Of a stretch of 6,059 nucleotides of DNA, positions 1 through 5,505 are shown one piece after another. The DNA is taken from contig DEQA01000044.1 of the NCBI GenBank assembly GCA_002359075.1, forward strand, positions 1-6,059, written 5' to 3'. The notes under the pieces are model-generated. The model made no database searches, was not told the origin of the DNA, and saw only the letters and a program-made list of their open reading frames with translations. Each line of letters opens with the position of its first letter. Within the stretch, counting starts at the first letter, position 1. The translations under genes were made by a program, and so were the position numbers. Origin of the DNA: Planococcaceae bacterium UBA3378. GTDB taxonomy: Bacteria > Bacillota > Bacilli > Bacillales_A > Planococcaceae.

Positions 1-414
1 TCTTTCATTGCAAGTGAAGATAAGTCCCGGATTGAAACAGCTGTGATCCGGCAGAATGACCATGCATTATCCATTCATGTAGATGATATTGTGATCAGCC
101 ACGGGTACAATCGGGAAGTGTCATTACAATTCGCTCCAGAAATAGAGCCGGAGAAAAAGGATGAGTATTGTTTCCTCAGTATTGGACAATGCAAGACGAC
201 AGTTCCCGGTATTTTTGCTGCTGGAGATATTGTATCTTATAGTGATAAAGTCGGGCTGATTTTAGGGACGTTTCAGGATGCCGTGCTGGCGGTAAACAGT
301 GCTAAATTATATATGGAGCCGGAAGCAAACGAATATGGTATGGTTTCCTCTCATAATGAGAAATTCAAAGAGAAAAATGAGCAAATTCTCGAAAAAAGAT
401 TTGCTGAAATATAG
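1..414 (+). CDS. ycgT: Ferredoxin/flavodoxin-NADP reductase, YcgT-type, C-terminal part (5' truncated)
   Basis: The reading frame is open from base 1 and stops at the TAG at 412-414, so only the last 137 codons are present and the true start lies outside the window. The GTG at 43 is an internal valine codon, not a start. The fragment contains the C-terminal FAD-binding signature of thioredoxin-reductase-like flavoproteins: PGIFAAGD (bases 205-228), followed by a helix ending in AVLAVNSAKLYMEP that in this family packs against FAD. The tail (GMVSSHNEKFKEKNEQ) resembles what I recall of Bacillus subtilis YcgT and differs from the shorter tail of its paralogue YumC. Proteins of this family lack the redox-active CxxC of true thioredoxin reductase and transfer electrons between NADPH and ferredoxin or flavodoxin in the cytoplasm. 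The CxxC region is not in the window, so its absence cannot be confirmed here. No strong terminator follows the gene. Confidence 0.8.
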   Translation, partial: SFIASEDKSRIETAVIRQNDHALSIHVDDIVISHGYNREVSLQFAPEIEPEKKDEYCFLSIGQCKTTVPGIFAAGDIVSYSDKVGLILGTFQDAVLAVNSAKLYMEPEANEYGMVSSHNEKFKEKNEQILEKRFAEI

Positions 415-441
415 AGATAGCTTTTAAATGGAAGAATTTTC

Positions 442-470
442 TTGACGAAGGTCAAATTTTTCTATATAGT
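442..470 (+). promoter_or_regulatory. Sigma-A type promoter of the T-box leader
   Basis: A TTGACG -35 box (442-447) and a TATAGT -10 box (465-470) are separated by exactly 17 bases. This is close to the vegetative consensus and predicts a transcript start near 477, just ahead of the T-box leader. The -35 box lies in one arm of a perfect dyad, TTGAC-GAAG-GTCAA (442-455), followed by a short T-run. That dyad could be an operator or a feeble terminator for the upstream reductase gene. Confidence 0.75.
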
Positions 471-476
471 TTTCCT

Positions 477-711
477 AACCTCATATGGATTCAATGAATG
501 GAAGTAGTAGGAGAAACCGTTTTTTAGAGAGCTGCCGGCTGGTGGAAGGCAGTATTCGGTATTCCGAACTCGTCCAGGAGGATTCTTGCTGAAACCAGGT
601 AGGCTTGAACGGCAGCTACCGTTACAGTATAAGTGGACTTTTATAGTCAATGAGAGTGGTACCGCGGAAATAACTTCGCCTCTTTTTTAAGAGGCGGAGT
701 TTTTATTTTTT
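477..711 (+). promoter_or_regulatory. T-box riboswitch leader, leucine (CUC) specifier
   Basis: This is a tRNA-sensing leader with all the expected parts. In Stem I, GGA and ACCG (510-519) pair with CGGT and TCC (557-565). The apical helix CTGCC (532-536) pairs with GGCAG (548-552) and encloses the conserved GGTGGAA. The AGTA (503-506) and GAA (566-568) strands form the usual loop-E element, directly followed by the specifier CTC (569-571), a leucine codon. Stem III is AACGG (608-612) with CCGTT (619-623). The T-box proper starts at 652. The antiterminator pairs AGAG (653-656) with CTCT (680-683) and GCGGA (664-668) with TTCGC (675-679) around a 7-nt bulge, TGGTACC (657-663). The bulge TGGT matches an ACCA tRNA end, which agrees with the A discriminator base of tRNA-Leu. 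Uncharged tRNA-Leu should stabilise the antiterminator and allow transcription into the acetyltransferase gene. The start at 477 is inferred from the promoter. Confidence 0.93.
674..711 (+). terminator. Regulated intrinsic terminator of the T-box leader
   Basis: CTTCGCCTC (674-682) pairs with GAGGCGGAG (691-699) over nine base pairs with one G-U, closing an 8-nt loop. It is followed by a T-rich tract (700-711). The left arm overlaps the 3' strands of the antiterminator (675-683), so the two structures exclude each other, as T-box switching requires. Confidence 0.93.
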
Positions 712-726
712 AAGGGGGTTGATGAA

Positions 727-1269
727 ATGGTTATTCAAATTCGAAGAGCTGTAGGAAAGGATGCAGAAGGGATCGCCCATGTGCATGTGGAAAGCTGGAA
801 AACTACATATAGCGGCATTATGAAGGATTCCATAATTGCCGGACTTGATGTAGGCAGGAGAACGGAGCTTTGGAAGCATAATATAGCACAAGAGGGAAAT
901 ATCGTATTTGTTGCCGAGAAAAATGACCGAATTATCGGATTTGCGGACGGTTCATCGGTGAAGGAAGGTGAGTATCCTGATTATGATGGGGATGTCACAT
1001 CTATCTATTTTTATAAGGAAGAGCAGGGACATGGCTACGGAAGGCTTTTACTCGAAGCATTATTCGGCGAATTCCGGCAAAGAGGCTACCAAAACGCCAT
1101 CGTAAAGGTACTTGACCAAAACGATAGCAGGAATTTCTATGAAAGGCTCGGGGCAAAGCTGATTGACAGCCAAGCGGTTCCACAATACGGCGATGGATTG
1201 AATTTACTGACGTATGCTTGGGAGCATATCCAAACGCCATTCAACAAAAAAACAGCAGCATTTAAGTGA
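727..1269 (+). CDS. GNAT family N-acetyltransferase under T-box control
   Basis: This 180-residue protein is a single GNAT domain, which transfers an acetyl group from acetyl-CoA to an amine on a small molecule or protein in the cytoplasm. The fold elements are in order: an N-terminal strand with IRRAVGKD, an acceptor-side helix with the common HVESWKTTY motif (residues 20-28), the central strand NIVFVAEKNDRIIGFA (58-73), motif A with the acetyl-CoA pyrophosphate loop QGHGYG (100-105), and motif B NDSRNFYERLGAKLI (132-146), whose Tyr138 is at the usual general-acid position. The ATG is 8 bases downstream of a strong AAGGGGG site (712-718), so the start is secure. An ATG at 722 is out of frame. 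The gene is the only one between the T-box terminator and the stem-loop at 1290, so it appears to be transcribed alone. The substrate is unknown. The leader suggests a link to leucine or tRNA-Leu status, but this is inference. Confidence 0.9.
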   Translation: MVIQIRRAVGKDAEGIAHVHVESWKTTYSGIMKDSIIAGLDVGRRTELWKHNIAQEGNIVFVAEKNDRIIGFADGSSVKEGEYPDYDGDVTSIYFYKEEQGHGYGRLLLEALFGEFRQRGYQNAIVKVLDQNDSRNFYERLGAKLIDSQAVPQYGDGLNLLTYAWEHIQTPFNKKTAAFK

Positions 1270-1289
1270 GAAAAAGTGCTGTCAATAAT

Positions 1290-1325
1290 AAGAGGCATGT
1301 GCTGTTGCAATAACACATGCCTCTT
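1290..1325. terminator. Stem-loop between convergent genes, probable bidirectional terminator
   Basis: AAGAGGCATGTG (1290-1301) and CACATGCCTCTT (1314-1325) are perfect 12-bp complements around a 12-nt loop. The element sits between the acetyltransferase stop (1269) and the stop of the convergent TetR gene (1341). Neither side has a clean T-run: AAAATATA follows on the plus strand and ATTATTG on the minus strand. Termination is therefore inferred from position and stem length. Confidence 0.6.
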
Positions 1326-1340
1326 AAAATATACAGAACA

Positions 1341-1955
1341 TTACATATCATTCGCTGTTAGTAAACCGCTCGCTTTAACGGGCCCGTTCATCAGGATATT
1401 AAACAAAATTTCCGTTATTTCTTTTGGGGATTGCTTCATACCCGTGTTAAGCCAATACTGAATGACACCTAAATGGGCTGAGGAGACATATGTTGTAAAA
1501 AGATCAATCGGTACTTCAAGTGAATTTGAATTAAATTCTGTAAGTATGTTGTCCTCCATATTTTTAATGAAAACCTGCCGGACTTTTTCTTGAAAGGATG
1601 GATCACCATTTGGACCCAAAATAACTTTCATAAAAGCCGCCTCTTCTTGTAGGTATTCAAATATATGAACAAAAAAAGGTAAACGCGTGGTCATATTTTC
1701 ACCTTGTAGTATATCGATAACCGCAGCTGCATTGAAAATAGTAAGAATTCGTGAAAATACCTCCTCCTCACATTTCTCCAATAAATCAAATTTATCAAGA
1801 TAATGTAAATAAAATGTTCCACGATTGATATTCGCACGCTCCGTTAGATCGCGAACAGTGATGGAATCAAAGCTTTTTTCTTCCAATAATGAAATAAATG
1901 CCTGCTTGATTTCCTTTTTCGTGCGTACAATACGACGGTCTTGCTTCTCTCCCAA
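1341..1955 (-). CDS. TetR/AcrR family transcriptional repressor
   Basis: This is a 204-residue TetR-type regulator. Residues about 12-58 form the N-terminal DNA-binding domain, with a clear helix-turn-helix in SITVRDLTERANINRGTFYLHY (31-52, given as the motif span). The C-terminal part, including TYVSSAHLGVIQYWLNTGM and the following helix, resembles the TetR_C_8 ligand-binding and dimerisation domain. The start is TTG at 1955. It lies 8 bases from an AGGAGT site (1964-1969 on this strand), and an in-frame stop two codons upstream rules out a longer protein. It is transcribed away from the membrane-protein gene at 2121, an arrangement in which such repressors usually control themselves and the neighbour. 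Hand-counted sample lines inside the gene are about 30-38% GC, lower than sampled lines of the coaB-like gene (about 37-48%), so the pair may have a different history. The ligand cannot be read from sequence. Confidence 0.92.
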   Translation of the reverse strand: MGEKQDRRIVRTKKEIKQAFISLLEEKSFDSITVRDLTERANINRGTFYLHYLDKFDLLEKCEEEVFSRILTIFNAAAVIDILQGENMTTRLPFFVHIFEYLQEEAAFMKVILGPNGDPSFQEKVRQVFIKNMEDNILTEFNSNSLEVPIDLFTTYVSSAHLGVIQYWLNTGMKQSPKEITEILFNILMNGPVKASGLLTANDM

Positions 1956-2087
1956 CAGCTACCACTCCTTTTTTTATTCAATTACTCAACACTTTTTCGC
2001 TTTTTGTTCAGAATACGACAGATAGACTTATATTGATGATAGAATCTCTACGTCCTTCATCATATAATCAAAGCGAATAATAATCAA

Positions 2088-2106
2088 CACGATGTACATT
2101 ATCGTG
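2088..2106. promoter_or_regulatory. Candidate operator dyad between tetR-like gene and membrane-protein gene
   Basis: CACGAT (2088-2093) and ATCGTG (2101-2106) are exact inverted repeats with a 7-base spacer, giving a 19-bp site of the size TetR dimers bind. It lies downstream of a TATAAT box (2063-2068) that has no convincing -35 partner, and just ahead of the ribosome site of the membrane-protein gene, where binding would block transcription. The remaining 165-bp intergenic region is AT-rich. It also holds a weaker TGATGA...TCATCA repeat (2034-2062). The operator role is inferred from position and symmetry only. Confidence 0.4.
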
Positions 2107-2120
2107 GAAAGGAAGATAAA

Positions 2121-3284
2121 ATGAAAGACAATAAATGGTTTATCTTGGCTTTTGCTGCTGTGTTAGTTATATTAATCATTTTCGGTTCAGTTCAAATTCC
2201 AGGGGCGCACTCCTCGCCAAAGTCCCTGCCGATTGGATTGCTGGTCGAGGATAAAGGGGAAATGGGTCAGTCATTCGCTGAGTTAATCCAAGAGAAAGTA
2301 TCTGCTGCAGCAGAGGATAAAGAACCGATGATTGAATGGATAGTTCTTGAAAATGAAAAACAAATGGAAAAGAAAATGGCAGATCAAATACTGTACGGAG
2401 CACTCGTCATTCCTGAGAATTTCACACAGCAGTATGCCTCCTTACAGTCTCCAGCTCCAACCTCACCAACATTACAGATCTTTATTAATCAAGGGAAAAA
2501 TGCCACAGTTGCTACGATTGTTAATCAGGCGTTAACAGGTGTAGTCACACAAATGAATGTCCAACTGAGTAACCAGCTACTAGCTGCAATGGAACAAAAA
2601 AATATACCGTTGACTGTTGAGCAGGCACGTCTTTTTACTTCACCAATTCAGAGTTCGACAGTAAATCTGCATGAAACTGGAAGCTTAAATAATGCACCAA
2701 TGGCTTTCTTTCAACCAATCTGGCTGGCTAGTGTCGTGAGTGCTATTTTCCTTTGGCTTGCATGTAAAAACCGTTTATTTACATCTTCTATAGAACAATT
2801 CAAGCTTCGAGCGCTGCAAGTTCTGCTGGCTGTTTTGCTTGGGTTGTTGGCTGGTTTTACATTGCCCTGGATCACAACATGGATGCTAGATTATGAATTT
2901 GAAAGCTATGTAAATATAGCATGTTTCCTTTCTATTTCATGTATTAGCTTTATTCTGATGATTTTGGCGGTCATCACTTGGATTGGCTACGCAGGTATAC
3001 CGATATTTATTTTGTTCATGTTTTATGGTTTACCACTTCTTCAACTGACTCCTGAAATGATGCCAGCATTTTATAAGGACTGGATTTTCTCATGGCTTCC
3101 GATGCGCTTTATGTTTGATGGAGTAAGAGAAGTGTTGTTCTATAGCGGAAAAGTTTGGAACGATGGTGCATTAAGACTGCTATGGATCAGCATTGCGGGT
3201 ATCCTCTTAATGCTTGCGAAAGTTTTTATGCCTTCGAAAAAAGAGTCGATATCTACTGAGCAGGAAATGTTAAATAAAAATTAA
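2121..3284 (+). CDS. ABC-2 / YhgE-like integral membrane protein
   Basis: This 387-residue membrane protein has the layout of ABC-2-type permease-like proteins of the YhgE/Pip and DUF3533 group. It has one N-terminal membrane helix (about 6-23), then a large extracytoplasmic region (about 24-195) that begins with the family-typical LPIGLLVEDKG and includes YGALVIPENFTQ. A C-terminal block of helices follows at about 197-215, 230-252, 263-284, 288-308 and 352-371. Before the last helix is the conserved-looking segment SWLPMRFMFDGVREVLFYSG. The ATG follows a GGAAAGGAAG ribosome site by 5 bases. No ATPase gene is adjacent, so transport by an ABC mechanism is unproven. It may act alone, as assumed for YhgE-like proteins, or with a remote ATPase. 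The divergent TetR gene and the dyad at 2088-2106 suggest repression that is relieved by a ligand. The substrate is unknown; export or membrane stress defence is the usual guess for such pairs. Confidence 0.82.
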   Translation: MKDNKWFILAFAAVLVILIIFGSVQIPGAHSSPKSLPIGLLVEDKGEMGQSFAELIQEKVSAAAEDKEPMIEWIVLENEKQMEKKMADQILYGALVIPENFTQQYASLQSPAPTSPTLQIFINQGKNATVATIVNQALTGVVTQMNVQLSNQLLAAMEQKNIPLTVEQARLFTSPIQSSTVNLHETGSLNNAPMAFFQPIWLASVVSAIFLWLACKNRLFTSSIEQFKLRALQVLLAVLLGLLAGFTLPWITTWMLDYEFESYVNIACFLSISCISFILMILAVITWIGYAGIPIFILFMFYGLPLLQLTPEMMPAFYKDWIFSWLPMRFMFDGVREVLFYSGKVWNDGALRLLWISIAGILLMLAKVFMPSKKESISTEQEMLNKN

Positions 3285-3298
3285 CCTAAACATTCATT

Positions 3299-3332
3299 GT
3301 CCGCATCTCTTATAAAGAGCTGTGGACTTTTT
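3299..3332 (+). terminator. Intrinsic terminator after the membrane-protein gene
   Basis: GTCCGCA (3299-3305) pairs with TGTGGAC (3321-3327) with one G-U. Inside, after one mismatch, CTCT (3307-3310) pairs with AGAG (3316-3319) around a 5-nt loop. A TTTTT run (3328-3332) follows directly. It starts 15 bases after the stop codon and closes the repressor/membrane-protein module. Confidence 0.85.
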
Positions 3333-3356
3333 AGTACAACTAGAAAATCCGGCATG

Positions 3357-3386
3357 TTGCGGGAATGAATAGGGATGCCATATAAT
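3357..3386 (+). promoter_or_regulatory. Probable sigma-A promoter of the coaB-like operon
   Basis: A TTGCGG -35 box (3357-3362) is 18 bases upstream of a perfect TATAAT -10 box (3381-3386). Transcription would start near 3393, about 50 bases before the coaB-like start. It lies just after the terminator at 3299-3332, so it is the natural promoter for the four-gene group that follows. Confidence 0.65.
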
Positions 3387-3442
3387 GGGATGAAACAATA
3401 CATTCTTTTCTATTCATCAAACAAATATTGGGGGAAAGCTTC

Positions 3443-4147
3443 ATGTTACAAGGGAAAACAGTAGTAATTACAAGCGGGGGAACGATGGAAAAGTGGGATG
3501 ATGTGCGCGGCCATACGAATCTGTCCAAAGGAACGATGGGCTGTCTGCTGGCTGAAAAAGTATTTGCTGGCGGGGCAAATGTTATCTATATGTACGGCTA
3601 TTTTGCGAAACTGCCGGAGCATGCGGATCAAATGCAGCTTGTACGGTTTGGAGGAATAGAGGATCTTGGTATGAAACTTAAAGAGATGTTGGTGAGCGGA
3701 CAGGTGGACGCGGTCATTATGGCGGTAGCCGGCTCTGACTGGGTGATTGATAAAGTATTTGACCAATCCGGCAATGAAATGACGGAAAAAGGAAAAATGC
3801 CGTCTGATGAGCCGCCGATTATTCACTTTAAAAAAGCACCAAAGCTACTGGCTGAAATAAAAAAATGGTCACCAAAAACAACACTTGTCGGCTTTAAGCT
3901 GGAAGCGACAGAGGATATGGAGTACTTAATTAACCGGGCCAAGCTACGAATGGAAGCATCCGATGCCCAAATGATGGTGGCCAATACATCCAGATCTCTC
4001 TATGGAAAAGAAGAGCCTCACTTTATCATTAAACAAAACGGAGAAATAGTCGAAACAAGCGGCAAGGAACAGACAGCTGTGTCTTTAATAGAGATGTTAA
4101 AGGATGAATTTGTATCCCTAAAAGAGAAGACAGGTATCCTTTTATGA
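3443..4147 (+). CDS. coaB: Stand-alone phosphopantothenate-cysteine ligase (CoaB-like)
   Basis: This 234-residue protein matches the CoaB half of CoaBC. In coenzyme A synthesis that half joins cysteine to 4'-phosphopantothenate using a nucleotide. Visible elements are the nucleotide-binding start VVITSGGTMEKWDDVRGHTN (residues 7-26), with the conserved Arg and the Asn matching the intermediate-binding Asn of E. coli CoaB, then LSKGTMG. EKGKM (115-119) is at the place of the catalytic Lys loop. FKKAPKLLAEIKKWSP, VGFKLE (149-154) and MMVANT (177-182) follow. The pattern is closer to the separate CoaB of streptococci than to the fused enzyme usual in bacilli, and no CoaC decarboxylase domain is present or adjacent. 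The ATG at 3443 lies 8 bases after GGGG (3431-3434). A TTG at 3428 would extend it by five residues but would put the ribosome site inside the gene. It may be a second ligase or a diverged paralogue with another substrate. Confidence 0.83.
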   Translation: MLQGKTVVITSGGTMEKWDDVRGHTNLSKGTMGCLLAEKVFAGGANVIYMYGYFAKLPEHADQMQLVRFGGIEDLGMKLKEMLVSGQVDAVIMAVAGSDWVIDKVFDQSGNEMTEKGKMPSDEPPIIHFKKAPKLLAEIKKWSPKTTLVGFKLEATEDMEYLINRAKLRMEASDAQMMVANTSRSLYGKEEPHFIIKQNGEIVETSGKEQTAVSLIEMLKDEFVSLKEKTGILL

Positions 4148-4905
4148 TTCAGGAGGCTGTCGAAAAACTTGTGGCAAGCTTGAAGCAGGATAATCTTGTC
4201 CAGGCGGTCTTTCTAAAAGGCTCGATAGGAAGGAATGAGCATGATGAATATTCCGATATTGACCTTTACTGTCTTATAGATAAGGAAGATGTTGAAGAAT
4301 TTCTACCACGACGCCTGGAGCATATCCGTGCCTATAAAGAACTGATCTACCATGACGATATTTTCATCGTTGCGCCGCAAATAATAGCCGTTTACGAAAA
4401 TCTCATTCATCTCGATCTATTTACTGTTACAAAAGAGACCTATATAGCTAAAGACTTTGTAAAAGTGCTGTATGATCCTTTTGGTAAACTTGATTCACTC
4501 ATACAACAGCAAAACTTATTACTTGATGAAGCAGAACTGCAGGATGCATGGGATGATACGTTCTGGTTTTTGTACCAATACTACGCCAGCTCAAAACGCG
4601 GGAATGATTTATGGTCCATTCAAATGCTCAATCAGTCAATAGTGCATTTTTCCAAATTGCTGCTTCATGTCTATTGCCCGGCACGTGCGCAGCTTGGCAT
4701 GAAGACACTTGAACGATCGCTCCCGGCTGAGCCACTGAACAAGCTAAAACGTATTTACGACCATATGAACGCAGAAGAACACCATAAGGCAGCCAAGCTG
4801 TTGATAGCCTTTGTGGAAGGTGAAGAAGCAGCTGTCACGGGATTTATCCCTGAGCCTGAAATAAGCTTACCGTTATGGCAAGCGGTAAAAAAGGAAATGG
4901 AATGA
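4144..4905 (+). CDS. Nucleotidyltransferase-fold protein, aminoglycoside/lincosamide-type architecture
   Basis: This 253-residue protein opens with a polymerase-beta-type nucleotidyltransferase domain. The GS motif is at residues 26-27 (LKGSIGRNEHD), the metal-binding pair is Asp38 and Asp40 in SDIDL, and a likely third acidic residue is Asp91 in HLDLFTV. All three catalytic acids are thus present, so it should transfer a nucleotide from NTP to a small-molecule or protein acceptor. Residues from about 125 to 253 look all-helical, as in the acceptor-binding half of aminoglycoside and lincosamide nucleotidyltransferases, but no close match to a named resistance enzyme is recognised. The ATG overlaps the stop of the coaB-like gene in ATGA (4144-4147), which implies translational coupling. 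The next gene starts 13 bases after its stop. The acceptor is unknown, and calling it a resistance gene would go beyond the evidence. Confidence 0.8.
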   Translation: MIQEAVEKLVASLKQDNLVQAVFLKGSIGRNEHDEYSDIDLYCLIDKEDVEEFLPRRLEHIRAYKELIYHDDIFIVAPQIIAVYENLIHLDLFTVTKETYIAKDFVKVLYDPFGKLDSLIQQQNLLLDEAELQDAWDDTFWFLYQYYASSKRGNDLWSIQMLNQSIVHFSKLLLHVYCPARAQLGMKTLERSLPAEPLNKLKRIYDHMNAEEHHKAAKLLIAFVEGEEAAVTGFIPEPEISLPLWQAVKKEME

Positions 4906-4918
4906 GGGAAATTAAAAT

Positions 4919-5461
4919 ATGTTTAGCATACAGATCAATGAAGAACTATCGTTAGGTTTATTTGAAAAGCGCCATGCAGAGGAATTAGCAAAGCTGATCG
5001 ACTCGTCACGTTCCTATTTACGGGAATGGCTGCCATGGGTCGATTATTCGAAAACTATAGCGGATTCGGAACAGTTCATCCAGCGCTCCCTTGAGCAATT
5101 TGCACGCCAAGACGGTTTTCAATTAGCCATTCGTTATAAAGGAGATATTGCTGGTATCATCGGGCTGCATACGATCAATTGGTCCAACCGCTCCACGTCG
5201 ATTGGTTACTGGCTGGGAGAAGGGTTTCAAGGAAAGGGAATCATGACAAAGGCTTGTGCAGCTGTAATAACATACTGCTTTGAGGAGCTTGGACTCCACC
5301 GTATTGAAATCCGCGCTGCAGAAGGCAACAAAAAGAGCCGGGCCATTCCGGAAAGACTCGGATTCCAAAAGGAAGGCTGCATACGGGAAAGTGAGTGGCT
5401 GTATGATCATTTCGTAGACCACTATGTATATGGATTGTTAAAAAAAGATAACCGTCTGTAA
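4919..5461 (+). CDS. RimL/YdaF-like GNAT N-acetyltransferase
   Basis: This 180-residue GNAT protein belongs to the RimJ/RimL branch (Acetyltransf_3), which acetylates N-termini of ribosomal proteins or other amines with acetyl-CoA. Typical marks are the N-terminal helix with YLREWLPWVD (33-42), GIIGLHTINWSNRSTSIGYWL (79-99, motif span), the acetyl-CoA loop FQGKGIMT (103-110), ITYCFEELGLHRIEIRAAEGN (117-137, motif span) and NKKSRAIPERLGFQKEG (137-153). The last block is very like what I recall of Bacillus subtilis YdaF, also about 180 residues, so the protein is full length. The start ATG is 10 bases after GAGGG (4904-4908), which overlaps the stop of the upstream nucleotidyltransferase gene and fits one transcript. 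It is not closely similar to the other acetyltransferase at 727-1269, which has a different N-terminal half. The true substrate is unknown. Confidence 0.9.
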   Translation: MFSIQINEELSLGLFEKRHAEELAKLIDSSRSYLREWLPWVDYSKTIADSEQFIQRSLEQFARQDGFQLAIRYKGDIAGIIGLHTINWSNRSTSIGYWLGEGFQGKGIMTKACAAVITYCFEELGLHRIEIRAAEGNKKSRAIPERLGFQKEGCIRESEWLYDHFVDHYVYGLLKKDNRL

Positions 5462-5505
5462 TGCCTTGCCTATATCATTCTATTGGACAAGAAAGGAGCT
5501 TTCAT

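Noticed and set aside
43..414. A complete small gene starting at GTG 43
   Set aside because: The frame is open back to base 1 with family-consistent sequence and no ribosome site before 43, so this is the end of a longer reductase gene.
462..650. Minus-strand open frame across the T-box leader
   Set aside because: It lies within a structured regulatory RNA on the other strand, has no ribosome site and shows no recognisable protein family.
2034..2062. TGATGA...TCATCA inverted repeat as a second operator
   Set aside because: The arms are short and AT-rich with a 17-base spacer, too far apart for a typical TetR site. The pairing extends only with a bulge.
3428..3442. TTG at 3428 as start of the CoaB-like gene
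   Set aside because: The G-run that would serve as ribosome site lies at and just after this TTG, and homologous sequence begins at the ATG at 3443.
3446..3826. 126-codon minus-strand open frame inside the CoaB-like gene
   Set aside because: It is antisense to a clearly conserved coding sequence, and its His- and Arg-rich product is typical of a shadow frame.
4144..5461. Nucleotidyltransferase plus GNAT as a toxin-antitoxin pair
   Set aside because: Both proteins are larger than the usual MNT/HEPN or GNAT/RHH partners. Neither an RHH nor a HEPN motif is visible, and the RimL-like protein is of housekeeping type.
5491..5503. GAAAG-GAG-CTTTC hairpin enclosing the VanW ribosome site, as a translational switch
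   Set aside because: The stem has only five weak pairs with a 3-base loop, which is expected by chance around an AGGAGCT sequence. No alternative partner was found.
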